Assembly (NCBI GenBank): GCA_038526915.1
Contig: JBCBGF010000007.1
Location: 1 to 64,000 of the forward strand
Source of the DNA: JBCBGF01 sp038526915
GTDB lineage: Bacteria > Pseudomonadota > Alphaproteobacteria > Rhodobacterales > Rhodobacteraceae
Length of the DNA stretch: 64,000 nt
Direction: 5' to 3'
How positions within the stretch are numbered: the first letter of the stretch is position 1; every line of letters begins with the position of its first letter. The notes under the pieces were generated by a model that was given only the letters and a program-made list of their open reading frames with translations, did not search any database and was not told where the DNA came from. The translations under genes were made by a program, and so were the position numbers. This document shows, piece after piece, positions 16,993-27,500 of the stretch.

Positions 16993-17025
16993 CCTGAACA
17001 GCACATGACCGAAAGGGAGGTTCGA

Positions 17026-18090
17026 ATGCTGAAAAAACTCACCGGATCGCTGATGTTAGCGACCATGCTGGCCGCCGCGCCAGTGGCCTCGCTCGCGCAG
17101 GAGTTCAATCTGCGCGCCACAGCGAACTCAAACGAAAACGATGAGGACTATGATGGTCTGATCGTCTTCAAGAACTTCGTCGAACAGGCGTCCAACGGGC
17201 GGATCGGCGTCGAGATCTTCATGGGCACGCAGCTGTGTTCCAACGGGACGGAGTGTACCCAAGGTGTCGCGGACGGCTCGATCGACGTTGTGATCCTTAC
17301 CTCGTCGGGGGCTGCAGGCGCGTTTCCTTACGTGCAGGTGTTCGACCTGCCCTATCTGATGGCGAGCGACCGCGTCGCTGAGGCGGTGCTGGAAACCGAC
17401 ACGCCGTTCATGGACCTGCTTCAGCAGAAAGTGCTGGAAGACAGCCAGGGCGCGATCCGTCTCATGACCATCGGCAACACCGGCGGCTGGCGTAACTTTG
17501 CCAACACCGAACGCCGGATTGCCCAGCCATCCGACATGGAAGGCCTGAAGATCCGCACGGTCGTGGCCGACATCCCGCAGGTTCTGGTGAGCGCACTGGG
17601 CGCCTCGCCCACGCCGATCCCGTGGCCCGAACTCTTCACGTCGTTCCAGACGGGCGTTGTGGAAGGATCGAAGAACGGCATCACCGACATCATGGGCATG
17701 AAGTTCCCCGATGCGGGCCTTCAGTACATCACGCTGGATGGCCACGCCTATATGGGGGCGCTGTGGTTCATGAATAACGAAGTGTTCATGTCGATGCCCG
17801 ATGACCTGAAGCGCGTGGTGCTTGATGGCTTCTATGCCCTGCAGCAGGCCACCTTCGCCTCGCCCAAGCGCAAGTCGATCCAGGCCTATGAAGACTTTGC
17901 CGCCGGCGGTGGCGACATCTATGTGCCGACGCCCGAGGAAAAGGAAATGTTCCGCGAGGCGTCTGCGCCGGTCTATGACTGGTTCAAAGAAAACGTAGAC
18001 GGCGGCACCGAGGTGTTCGACGCGCTGCTCGCAACCGTGGAAGCGGTTGAGGGCGAGTTAGATGCTGGTGTGATGGCTGACCTGCAGTAG
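17026..18090 (+). CDS. TRAP transporter substrate-binding protein (DctP type)
   Basis: 354-residue periplasmic receptor with a clean signal peptide (1-24, ending ASLA). The DctP fold shows in FDLPYLMASDRVAEAVL, GLKIRTVVADIP and WPELFTSFQTGVVEGS. The Arg in GLKIRT is the conserved residue that binds the acidic group of TRAP ligands and could grip a sulfonate. AAGGGAGG precedes the ATG at 17026. It is the last gene of the divergent plus-strand unit and is followed by a good intrinsic terminator. The ligand is inferred to be sulfoquinovose or sulfoquinovosyl glycerol from context. Confidence 0.9.
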   Translation: MLKKLTGSLMLATMLAAAPVASLAQEFNLRATANSNENDEDYDGLIVFKNFVEQASNGRIGVEIFMGTQLCSNGTECTQGVADGSIDVVILTSSGAAGAFPYVQVFDLPYLMASDRVAEAVLETDTPFMDLLQQKVLEDSQGAIRLMTIGNTGGWRNFANTERRIAQPSDMEGLKIRTVVADIPQVLVSALGASPTPIPWPELFTSFQTGVVEGSKNGITDIMGMKFPDAGLQYITLDGHAYMGALWFMNNEVFMSMPDDLKRVVLDGFYALQQATFASPKRKSIQAYEDFAAGGGDIYVPTPEEKEMFREASAPVYDWFKENVDGGTEVFDALLATVEAVEGELDAGVMADLQ

Positions 18091-18113
18091 GCCGAGCCCG
18101 ATATGATGAGAGG

Positions 18114-18142
18114 GGCCCGCGCTGAAAGGTGCGGGCCTTTTT
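18114..18142 (+). terminator. Intrinsic terminator after the TRAP genes
   Basis: GGCCCGC (18114-18120), a 10-base loop and GCGGGCC (18131-18137) form a seven-pair GC-rich stem followed directly by five T. It ends the smoC-to-dctP transcription unit. Confidence 0.85.
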
Positions 18143-18173
18143 CTTGCCCGGAATCAAGCCGAAGGCGCCGGGC

Positions 18174-18202
18174 AGCGCATGCCCGTCCGGCGGGCAGGCG
18201 CT
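18174..18202. repeat. Long imperfect palindrome in the gap after the terminator
   Basis: AGCGC-A-TGCCCG and CGGGCA-G-GCGCT pair around a five-base loop (TCCGG), giving 11 pairs with one mismatch. The 160-base gap 18143-18302 has no credible gene; it also holds GC-rich CGGGC blocks near 18155 and 18285. It looks like an extragenic repeat rather than a terminator because no T-tract follows in either direction. Confidence 0.5.
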
Positions 18203-18302
18203 TTGATGCGTCACGCCTCGTCAAAACGGAAGATGTGGCTTGCACCATAAAGTACGCCGTCGATCTGGTCCGGCGCCTCCCCACGGGCACGCCCTGCCCG
18301 GC

Positions 18303-19088
18303 TTAGGTTCCGCTATAAAACGCTCGCGGCGACACCCCATGCCGCGCCGCAAACGCCCGGTAGAACTGCGAGTAACTGCCAAACCCTGCCTCCAGCGCCG
18401 CGTTCAACAGATCCAAGCCCCGCGCCCGGATCAACTGATCCGCGCGCGCCAGCTTCTCGGCCGTCCGAAACGCCACAAGCCCCTGCCCCATCTCTCTGGC
18501 GAACACCTGCCCCAGCCGACCGGGGCTGAGGCCCGCCTCCCGCGCCAGATCGCTTAGCGGCAGGTCGGGTGACCGCCGCAAAGCCCGCGCCGCACGGTCC
18601 ACGGCTGGATGCAGCGCGCGACCAGTGCCCTCGGGCGCGGCCTGCCAATGATGCCACGCCCGGATCAACCACCAGCCAAGACCCGGCCCAAGTGCCTCGG
18701 GCATCGCCCGCACTTGCCCGGCCAAAAGGTCCAGTTCCTCGCGTGCCTTCGGGTCGAGTTGATGAACCGACGCCAACCCACCTCCGGCCACTGGCGGCAC
18801 AGTAGGCAGACCGACCGCAAACCGATCCGAGACCAGCGCGACCCACATATCGAAATCTGGCTCATCCGACACCAGAAAATGCGCCACCCCCGCCCAGGCA
18901 AAGAGCAGCGATCCCAGCCCCAGCGCGACGACCTGACCGTCGATGAAATACCGCGCCGACCCGCGCAGCCCAAACAGAACCACAAGCTCGGCGTGGACCG
19001 AAGGCCGAAACGCCTGCGCCCGCCGATCCGACCGGCGCCAGAGGGCTGCATGGGGTGGTTCCTGCACCAGAGGATGGGTTTCGATCAT
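18303..19088 (-). CDS. AraC-family transcriptional regulator
   Basis: 261-residue regulator with an N-terminal cupin-like sensing domain (about 20-130) and a C-terminal double helix-turn-helix (about 165-261: LSDLAREAGLSPGRLGQVF, then AALEAGFGSYSQFYRAF), the standard AraC layout. It is divergent from a phytanoyl-CoA-dioxygenase-family gene and probably controls it. Two starts are possible: ATG 19088 gives a family-like N-terminus (MIETHPLVQEPP) but has no visible ribosome site; ATG 19157 would add 23 residues and leave only 15 bases to the divergent gene. I chose 19088 for protein length. Confidence 0.85.
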   Translation of the reverse strand: MIETHPLVQEPPHAALWRRSDRRAQAFRPSVHAELVVLFGLRGSARYFIDGQVVALGLGSLLFAWAGVAHFLVSDEPDFDMWVALVSDRFAVGLPTVPPVAGGGLASVHQLDPKAREELDLLAGQVRAMPEALGPGLGWWLIRAWHHWQAAPEGTGRALHPAVDRAARALRRSPDLPLSDLAREAGLSPGRLGQVFAREMGQGLVAFRTAEKLARADQLIRARGLDLLNAALEAGFGSYSQFYRAFAARHGVSPRAFYSGT

Positions 19089-19089
19089 T

Positions 19090-19118
19090 TTTGCAATGTA
19101 TTGGAAAAAATCTGCAAA
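19090..19118. promoter_or_regulatory. Possible operator dyad in the AraC/PhyH intergenic region
   Basis: TTTGCA (19090-19095) and TGCAAA (19113-19118) form perfect arms around a 17-base AT-rich spacer in the divergent region. If the AraC start is at 19157, this dyad would fall within its coding sequence, which would argue against operator function. Confidence 0.35.
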
Positions 19119-19172
19119 GACAGCCTCAAAACGGGCCTTAATCTGCACAGTGACCATAGAGGGAGACCGACC

Positions 19173-19874
19173 ATGCCCACCACCGAGACCTTCCAGACCC
19201 AGGGCTATGCCACCTTCCCACAGGCGCTCGACCCATCCGAGCTCGCCACCCTACGCAGCGCCTGCGACACCCTGTTGAGCGAACCCGTCGACGATGGCGG
19301 CGGTGACCGGCACAAGATCGGGCTGGGCCAGGCCCGCCGCTTCCTCGCCCACCGGCATGAGGAGTTCCCGGAGGTTGAACGCTTCCTCCTCGGCCCCAAG
19401 ATCGACCGGATTCTCCGCACCTGCCTTGGCCAGCCCGGGTACCTTTTCAACGAGCAATTCGTCGTCAAAGGCTCCGGCACCGGGGCAAGTTTCGCCTGGC
19501 ACCAGGATGGCGCCTATGTGGGGTTCGACCACACGCCCTACCTAACGGTCTGGATCGCACTGGATGACACGAGCGAGGCCAATGGCTGCGTCTACCTGCA
19601 ACCCCGCGACCTGGCGGAAAACCCCGACCTCGATCCGCATGAATGGCTGGAGGCGTCAAATGAGTTGAACGGCTATACCGGCGACGAGCCCGGTCTGCCG
19701 ATGACCTGCCCCGCTGGCACAATCGTGGCGTTCTCAAGCCTGACGTTGCACCGTTCCGGCCCCAACACGACGGACAAGCCGCGCCGCGCCTATGTCTGTC
19801 AGTACTCGGTAGAGCCCTTGCGCGACCCCGCGACCGGCAATCTCAAACGCTTCGCCAAACCCGTGGCGGCCTAG
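19173..19874 (+). CDS. Phytanoyl-CoA dioxygenase (PhyH) family Fe(II)/2-oxoglutarate oxygenase
   Basis: 233-residue double-stranded beta-helix oxygenase. The iron facial triad is His and Asp in FAWHQDGAYVG and a distal His in SSLTLHRSGPN; a following Arg in DKPRRAYVCQYS would bind 2-oxoglutarate. The family hydroxylates diverse small molecules, so the substrate cannot be read from sequence. GGGAGA precedes the ATG at 19173. It is divergent from an AraC regulator that likely induces it. Its stop codon overlaps that of holC head-on in the four bases CTAG. Confidence 0.87.
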   Translation: MPTTETFQTQGYATFPQALDPSELATLRSACDTLLSEPVDDGGGDRHKIGLGQARRFLAHRHEEFPEVERFLLGPKIDRILRTCLGQPGYLFNEQFVVKGSGTGASFAWHQDGAYVGFDHTPYLTVWIALDDTSEANGCVYLQPRDLAENPDLDPHEWLEASNELNGYTGDEPGLPMTCPAGTIVAFSSLTLHRSGPNTTDKPRRAYVCQYSVEPLRDPATGNLKRFAKPVAA

Positions 19875-20325
19875 GCGCTTTCGGCCTTCTTCTCCCAGCC
19901 GCCGCCCTCCTGGCTCCAATACTGGGCGGCGCAGCCTGCGCCGGTCAGCGCTTTCCACTGCTCCCGCGCCGCCTGCACCGCGTCGCCATCGTTGCCGTCA
20001 AAGAGGATGCACACCCGCTCAAACGCGGTGACCTCATCCGCCGCCACCGCGGCCCCGTCGACGGCCATCAGGCACACCGCGCCGTTTGGGGCCTCGGCCT
20101 CGGTCGTCAGCAAAACGGGCTGGTCGGCGTCAAACGCACCGCCCGCGCGCCCGTGGGGCAAAAAGCCGTCGTCCATCCAAAGCTTCTGATCCAACCAATC
20201 GAGCCGGTCGGCATCCGTGCCGCGCACCGCTACCCGCCAGCCCGCGCCCAGCGCCTTGCCCAGAAGCATCGGCAAGGTCGCCTCCAAAGGGCTGCGCGTC
20301 AGATGATAGAAGTACGCCGCCCCCA

Positions 20326-20326
<1 letters not shown>
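19871..20326 (-). CDS. holC: DNA polymerase III chi subunit
   Basis: 151-residue chi-like clamp-loader subunit (HolC), which links the polymerase III holoenzyme to single-stranded-DNA-binding protein. The N-terminus AAYFYHLTRSPLEATLPMLLGKAL and the ILFDGNDGDAVQAAREQW segment are family features. It follows pepA with a one-base stop/start overlap (TGATG); pepA-holC is a widely conserved pair. Confidence 0.92.
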
Positions 20327-21795
<1,469 letters not shown>

Positions 21796-21927
21796 GGGAA
21801 TGCTCCTTGGGGTGGTTGCTGCATACCTAGCGGGGCCACCCCCCCTTGGCCAGATGGGAGTTTTCCCTGCCCAACCGATCGTCTAAGGTCGAGCCAACGA
21901 ATAAACGGAAAACAGGCGGAACAGAGC

Positions 21928-23070
21928 TTGGCGCGCTTCGACAGGTATATGCTCGCACAGCTTCTGTTGATCTTCGGATTGACCTCGGTGGTGCTGGTCC
22001 TGATCTACTGGATCAACCAGGCCGTGCGGCTGTTCGACTTTCTGATCGGGTCGGGGCAGACGGCCACGGTTTTTCTTGAGTTTACAGTGCTCACCCTACC
22101 GAACGTCATCCGGCTGGTCTTGCCGGTGGCGGGCTTTGTCGCGGCGGTGTTCGTGACCAACCGCCTCGCCTCTGAAAGTGAGATGGTGGTTGTGCAAGCC
22201 ACGGGCTACAGCCCGTTCCGCCTGGCCCGTCCGGTTGCGGTGTTCGGCCTGTTCGTGGCCCTGTTCGTGGCGTTGCTCGTGCATTTCGCAGTCCCGCTTA
22301 GCAGTGCGCGGCTGGTGGATCGTCAGGCGGAAGTTCGCCAGAACGTAACCGCGCGGCTGCTCGTTGAGGGGCAGTTCATGCACCCCGCACCCGGCGCCAC
22401 CCTCTATATTCGCGAGATCACCCCAGCCGGCGAGTTACGCGATATCTTCCTGCGCGATGCGCGCGATACCGATCGGCATGTGACCTACACCGCCACGCGG
22501 GCGCTGCTTTTGCGCACGGACAACGGGCCGCGGCTGGCGATGTTTGACGGGATCGCGCAGAGCTATAGCCCCGAGACACGCCGGTTGTCTCTGACGCGGT
22601 TCGACACGGTGAACCTGGGCGTCGGGCGGCTGATTGGCGAGGCGGATGCCGATACGGGCAGCGGGCGGACCTATCGCGAATTGTCGACGCCGGAGTTGCT
22701 GAGCGGCGATCCGGACATCGCGCGCGAGGTCGGCCAATCTCCGATCAAGCTGGTGGTGGAGGGACACGGGCGCATCACCCAGTCCCTGATGGCGCTGGCC
22801 GGGCCGCTGGTGGGGTTCGCGGCGTTGATGCTGGGCGGGTTCAGCCGCTTTGGCGTTTGGAAACAGATATTTGGGGCGGTCTTTGCAATCATCGTCTTAC
22901 AGACATTTGCGAATGCCATGTCGGACGCAACGCAGTCGAACCCCGACCAATGGCCGCTGATCTATCTGCCATCGCTCAGCGGCCTGGTCCTGGCCTGGAT
23001 TATGTTGTGGATCGCGGCGCACCCCAATATCGCCCGCCCGCGACGAAAACCCGGGGTGGCGGTGCGATGA
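21928..23070 (+). CDS. lptF: LPS export permease LptF
   Basis: 380-residue inner-membrane subunit of the LptB2FGC complex that extracts lipopolysaccharide from the inner membrane. Transmembrane helices lie about 10-35, 50-75 and 95-120, followed by a periplasmic beta-jellyroll (about 125-265) and three C-terminal helices. The start is a TTG at 21928, giving ARFDRYMLAQ as in relatives; the first ATG (21949) would remove residues conserved in the family. It begins the lptF-lptG-lptD-surA-pdxA-rsmA run and overlaps lptG by ATGA. Confidence 0.93.
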   Translation: MARFDRYMLAQLLLIFGLTSVVLVLIYWINQAVRLFDFLIGSGQTATVFLEFTVLTLPNVIRLVLPVAGFVAAVFVTNRLASESEMVVVQATGYSPFRLARPVAVFGLFVALFVALLVHFAVPLSSARLVDRQAEVRQNVTARLLVEGQFMHPAPGATLYIREITPAGELRDIFLRDARDTDRHVTYTATRALLLRTDNGPRLAMFDGIAQSYSPETRRLSLTRFDTVNLGVGRLIGEADADTGSGRTYRELSTPELLSGDPDIAREVGQSPIKLVVEGHGRITQSLMALAGPLVGFAALMLGGFSRFGVWKQIFGAVFAIIVLQTFANAMSDATQSNPDQWPLIYLPSLSGLVLAWIMLWIAAHPNIARPRRKPGVAVR

Positions 23071-24164
23071 CCCTGCATATCTATTTTGCGCGCCGGTTCT
23101 TCCTGGCGTTTCTGGCAGTGTTCTTTGCGCTGGCCACTCTTCTGGGCCTGATCGACATGCTGGAACAGGTGCGCCGGTTCGACAGTGATGCGGTCAGTTT
23201 TGGGGCCATCGTCACGCTGACATTGCTAAACCTGCCCGACACGGTTTATCGCACGCTGCCGCTGGTCACGATCCTGTCGACCATCGGCCTGTTTCTGGCC
23301 CTGTCGCGGTCTTCTGAGATGGTGATCGCGCGCGCCGCCGGGCGGGCGGCGCTGACCAGTGTGATCGCGCCCACGCTGGTGGCGGTGGGGATCGGCGCGG
23401 CGGCGGTCGCAGTCATGAACCCGATGGTGGCCGCAACGTCCAAGCAATACGACACCCTCGCAAACCGGTACCTGCAGACCAATCGCAGCGTTCTGTCGAT
23501 CTCAGCCGAAGGTCTGTGGCTGCGCCAGGGCGGGCCTGAGGGGCAGACGGTGATCCGCGCCGACCGCGCCAATCTGGACGGAACCGAACTGTTCGGCACC
23601 ACCTTCACCGCCTTTGCCCCGAGCGGCCTTCCCCTGACACGGATCGAGGCCGCGTCTGCGCGGCTGACCGCAGGGGCTTGGCAGTTGACCGATGCCAAGC
23701 TCTGGCCCCTCAGCGACAGCGAAAACCCCGAACTGGATGCGGTGCGCTATCCCACGCTGCAGGTGCCCACCAACCTGACCCGCAACCAGATCATCGACAG
23801 TTTCGGAACCCCGTCGGCCATTGCGATCTGGGAACTGCCCGGGTTCATCGAACAGCTTGAGAACGCAGGCTTTTCAGCCCGTCAGCACAGGGTCTGGTAT
23901 CAGATGGAACTGGCCATGCCCCTGTTTCTGGGGGCGATGGTTCTGGTGGCGGCAGGGTTCACCCTGCGCCCCTCGCGGTTCGGGCGCACGGGGTTGATGG
24001 TCGTCATGGCTATCACGCTGGGCTTTGCGCTCTATTTCATGCGGAATTTTGCGCAGATCCTGGGCGAGAACGGACAAATCCCGGTGGCCCTGTCCGCCTG
24101 GGGCCCGCCTGCGGCAGCGATCCTGTTGCCGCTGAGCCTGCTGTTGCATCTGGAGGACGGGTAG
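23067..24164 (+). CDS. lptG: LPS export permease LptG
   Basis: 365-residue partner of LptF with the same layout: three N-terminal membrane helices, a periplasmic domain (about 120-260) and three C-terminal helices. The N-terminus MTLHIYFARRFFLAFLAVF is typical. It starts within the lptF stop (ATGA) and its stop overlaps the lptD GTG (TAGTG), so all three are translationally coupled. This is the ordinary Rhodobacteraceae arrangement. Confidence 0.93.
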   Translation: MTLHIYFARRFFLAFLAVFFALATLLGLIDMLEQVRRFDSDAVSFGAIVTLTLLNLPDTVYRTLPLVTILSTIGLFLALSRSSEMVIARAAGRAALTSVIAPTLVAVGIGAAAVAVMNPMVAATSKQYDTLANRYLQTNRSVLSISAEGLWLRQGGPEGQTVIRADRANLDGTELFGTTFTAFAPSGLPLTRIEAASARLTAGAWQLTDAKLWPLSDSENPELDAVRYPTLQVPTNLTRNQIIDSFGTPSAIAIWELPGFIEQLENAGFSARQHRVWYQMELAMPLFLGAMVLVAAGFTLRPSRFGRTGLMVVMAITLGFALYFMRNFAQILGENGQIPVALSAWGPPAAAILLPLSLLLHLEDG

Positions 24165-26281
24165 TGCCCGCCCTGCGCGCGGCCCTTGTTGCGATTGCCC
24201 TGTGGCTGGTGCCCGCAGCGCTTTGGGCGCAGGAGGCGACGCTCGTCGCCGACAGTGTGGAGATCCGCGCCGATGCGACCCTTGTGGCCGAGGGCAATGT
24301 CGAGGTGTTCTTTGAAGGCTCCCGCCTGACCGCCAGCCGCGTGATCTATGACCGGAACGGGGACACGCTATCGATCGAGGGGCCGATGATCCTCAGCGCT
24401 GGCGATGACGCCGTGATCGTGGCCGACAGCGCCGAGCTTGAGACCGATCTCACCGACGGGATCATCGAAAGCGCGCGCCTGGTTTTGGACCGCCAACTGC
24501 AAATCGCAGCGTCCGAGATCGCCCGCGCCGGGGGCCGGTTCACACGGCTGACCCGCGCCGTCGCCTCATCCTGCGAGGTCTGTACGAGCGGCAACCCACC
24601 TTTGTGGGAGATCCGGGCCTCTCGCGTTGTGCGTGATGAGTTGGAACGTCAGCTTTATTTCGACGATGCGCAGTTTCGTATCGTCGGCGTGCCGCTTCTC
24701 TACCTTCCACGCCTACGCCTGCCTGACCCGAGCCTGCGCCGGGCTACCGGGTTTTTGGTGCCCGAGTTCGAACAGCGTTCCCGCCTGAGCACCGGTATTC
24801 GGATCCCCTATTTCATTCGGCTGGGGGATCAGGCCGATCTGACGCTGCGCCCTTACCTATCCAGCGCGACCACTACCTTGGAATCCGTCTATCGCCATGA
24901 GCTTCCCCGGGGATCGCTGCGGTTCGAAGGGGCAGTGTCGCGGGATGACATCCGGATCGGGGACACCCGCGCGTACCTCTTCGCCGAAGGTCAGTTCGAC
25001 TTGCCGCGCGACTTCACACTGGATTTCGATGCCGAGCTTGTGTCGGACACGGCCTATCTTCTGGACTACGGCTATTCGACGAAAGACCGGCTGGACAGCG
25101 CGTTGTCGGTCAACCGGACGCGCAACACCCAGACGGTCACCGCCGGGATCACCTCGTTCCGGTCGCTGCGCGCATCGGACGTGGCCGTAACGGACGAGCT
25201 GCCCAACGAGATCATCGAAGCCGAACTGCGGCAGCGCCTCTTTGCCGATGCGCAATGGGGTCAGGCGTGGCTGTCATTCGGCGCGATTGGACTGCAGCGC
25301 CCGTCGAACGCGCCGGGTGTCGGGCGGGATGTCAGCCGGTTGAGCGCGGGCCTGGAATGGAGCGCGGATGCGATGTTTCCCGCCGGTGTGATTGGCAAGG
25401 CCGAGGCGCGGCTGGACGTCGATCAATACATCGTGTCCGAAGACCCGGCCTTTGACGACACCACCCGCATCAGCCCGGCGGCTGGGGTCAGTTTGGGCTG
25501 GCCGCTGGCCCGCACCGATGCCGAGGGCGCCCGCCATCTGCTGACACCCCAGGTGCAACTGGCCTGGGCCGACACGTCCGGCGAAGACGTCCCTAACGAA
25601 GACAGTACCACGGTTGAGTTTGATGAGGGCAACCTCTTTGCCCTGTCCCGCTTTCCCGGAAGCGACCGGATCGAGGAAGGATTACGGGCCAATCTGGGGG
25701 TGTCGTGGACACGCTACGATCCCGAAGGCTGGTCGCTTGGTCTGACGGTGGGGCGTGTCTTGCGATTTGACTCCCCCGCGCAGTTCGGGGCCGATACCGG
25801 CCTTGCGGGCAGCGCGTCGGATTGGCTCTTTGCCGCGAACTATCGGCTGAGCGATATGGTCGCCCTGTGGTCGCGCGCGCTGATCGACGACAATCTTGAG
25901 GTCAACGTCTCGGAGACCCGCGTGTCGGTGCGCCAACGCCGGGCCTCGCTTGAGGGCAGCTATCTGTTTCGGGCGGCAGAACCCTTGGAGGGGCGGTTCG
26001 ATGACATCGCCGAACTGGCCGTGGACGGGGCGTTTGTGATTGATGACAACTGGACCGCGCGCGCCGATTGGCGGTTTGAGGGCGACGCAGGGCGCACGAC
26101 CGAGGCCGGGATCGGCGTGAAATACGAAAACGAGTGTATCGGGGTTGACCTTTCTCTGTCCCGCCGCTTCACCTCTACCGCAACAGTTCAGCCGGCCACC
26201 GACATCGCCCTGCGCGTTTTCCTCGCAGGGTTCGGGACCGGAAGTGAGGGGCGCCGCGCCAGGCGTTCCTGTGGAGGGTGA
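24164..26281 (+). CDS. lptD: LPS assembly outer-membrane protein LptD
   Basis: 705-residue outer-membrane beta-barrel that inserts lipopolysaccharide into the outer leaflet. A signal peptide (1-22, ending LWAQ) is followed by an OstA/LptA-like domain (about 25-150) and a large barrel ending in family-type strands (ECIGVDLSLSRRF). Two close Cys residues (SSCEVCTSG) lie near the domain boundary. The GTG start at 24164 is fixed by the TAGTG overlap with lptG. At 705 residues it is shorter than the 780-residue E. coli protein but normal for alphaproteobacteria. Confidence 0.92.
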   Translation: MPALRAALVAIALWLVPAALWAQEATLVADSVEIRADATLVAEGNVEVFFEGSRLTASRVIYDRNGDTLSIEGPMILSAGDDAVIVADSAELETDLTDGIIESARLVLDRQLQIAASEIARAGGRFTRLTRAVASSCEVCTSGNPPLWEIRASRVVRDELERQLYFDDAQFRIVGVPLLYLPRLRLPDPSLRRATGFLVPEFEQRSRLSTGIRIPYFIRLGDQADLTLRPYLSSATTTLESVYRHELPRGSLRFEGAVSRDDIRIGDTRAYLFAEGQFDLPRDFTLDFDAELVSDTAYLLDYGYSTKDRLDSALSVNRTRNTQTVTAGITSFRSLRASDVAVTDELPNEIIEAELRQRLFADAQWGQAWLSFGAIGLQRPSNAPGVGRDVSRLSAGLEWSADAMFPAGVIGKAEARLDVDQYIVSEDPAFDDTTRISPAAGVSLGWPLARTDAEGARHLLTPQVQLAWADTSGEDVPNEDSTTVEFDEGNLFALSRFPGSDRIEEGLRANLGVSWTRYDPEGWSLGLTVGRVLRFDSPAQFGADTGLAGSASDWLFAANYRLSDMVALWSRALIDDNLEVNVSETRVSVRQRRASLEGSYLFRAAEPLEGRFDDIAELAVDGAFVIDDNWTARADWRFEGDAGRTTEAGIGVKYENECIGVDLSLSRRFTSTATVQPATDIALRVFLAGFGTGSEGRRARRSCGG

Positions 26282-26282
26282 T

Positions 26283-27500
26283 GTGAAAAACAGCGTGTGG
26301 CGGCGGTCTTTGCACAGCGTTCTGGCCCTGGGGCTGGGGGCCTTCCTTGCCACGTCGGCCCTGGCGCAATCGGCCTTCAGCCCGATCATCCGCGTTAACG
26401 ATAGCGCGATCAGCGGCTTTGAACTGACGCAGCGCACCAACCTTCTGACGGTGTTAGGGGCAACAGGAAATGCAGCGTCGCTGGCCCGCGAACAGCTCAT
26501 CGAAGAGCGTTTGCAGATCGAGGCCGCGCGGCAGTTGGGGTTTGAGGCATCAGCAGAGGATGTCGATACAGGGATTGCCGAGTTTGCCGGACGGGCAAAT
26601 GTCACGCCCGAGGCGTTTCTGGCGGATATGGCGCAAGCCGGGGTCGATGAATCCTCTGTCCGGGCCTTTGTTCGTGCGGGCCTTTTGTGGCGTGAAGTCT
26701 TGCGTGCGCGGTTCGCCAGCCGCGTCCAGATCACCGAAGACGATGTCGACCGCGCCATTGCCCTTGCCGGAACAACCGGTGGCGCGCGTGTGCTTTTGTC
26801 CGAGATCATCCTGCCCGCGCGCACGCCCCAGGAGGCCGAAGTCAATGAGGCACGTGCGAACCGGTTTTCCCAGATCCGCAGCACGTCTGAGTTTGCCCAG
26901 ACCGCGCGGGATTTCTCGGCCTCGCCGACGCGGGCCGATGGCGGGCGCATGGACTGGTTGCAACTAAATGCCCTGCCGCCCGATTTGCGGGCACAGCTTT
27001 TGACCATGCCACCCGGTGACGTCACCGAGCCGGTGCGCCTGCAAAACGCGATCGCGGTCTTCCAGTTGCGGTCACTGGAAGAAGTCCCGGCGACCCAACC
27101 TGCCACCTTGGCCATTGATTATGCCGAATTACGTTTGCCCGGCGGCAGCCGCACAGATGCGCTGGAACTGGCCGGGGCGCTTGATACCTGCGATGACATG
27201 TTCGGAGTGGCCCGCGGGCTTCCAGCAGATCAGTTCGTGCGAGAGGTCTTGCCCGTCAATCAGATCCCGCGCGATGTGGCCGGCGTTCTGGCGTCGCTCG
27301 ATGCCGATGAGATTTCCGTGGACCTCATGCGCGGCACCACGCGCGTGATCGTGATGCTGTGTGGCCGCACGAGTGAGATCAGCCAGGGCCTTGACCGGGC
27401 GGATGTGCGCGCGCAGCTCCGAAATCAGCGCCTGGCTTCTTATGCGGATGGGTTTCTGGCCGAGCTTTTGGCCGATGCGGTGATCGTGGATCTGCGATGA
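26283..27500 (+). CDS. SurA-like periplasmic peptidyl-prolyl isomerase/chaperone
   Basis: 405-residue secreted chaperone for outer-membrane proteins. It has a signal peptide (about 1-26, ending SALAQ), a SurA N-terminal domain (IIRVNDSAISGFELTQR, VNDSAIS being typical) and one parvulin-type domain (about 165-270: LSEIILPARTP, RDFSASPTRADGGRMDW). The GTG at 26283 lies two bases after the lptD stop with GGAGGG upstream; a farther in-frame start would lie inside lptD. The position between lptD and pdxA matches surA operons. Confidence 0.88.
   Translation: MKNSVWRRSLHSVLALGLGAFLATSALAQSAFSPIIRVNDSAISGFELTQRTNLLTVLGATGNAASLAREQLIEERLQIEAARQLGFEASAEDVDTGIAEFAGRANVTPEAFLADMAQAGVDESSVRAFVRAGLLWREVLRARFASRVQITEDDVDRAIALAGTTGGARVLLSEIILPARTPQEAEVNEARANRFSQIRSTSEFAQTARDFSASPTRADGGRMDWLQLNALPPDLRAQLLTMPPGDVTEPVRLQNAIAVFQLRSLEEVPATQPATLAIDYAELRLPGGSRTDALELAGALDTCDDMFGVARGLPADQFVREVLPVNQIPRDVAGVLASLDADEISVDLMRGTTRVIVMLCGRTSEISQGLDRADVRAQLRNQRLASYADGFLAELLADAVIVDLR

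Noticed and set aside
18143..18302. Short open frames after the TRAP terminator
   Set aside because: They are Arg-rich translations of a palindromic GC-rich repeat region on both strands, with no ribosome sites.
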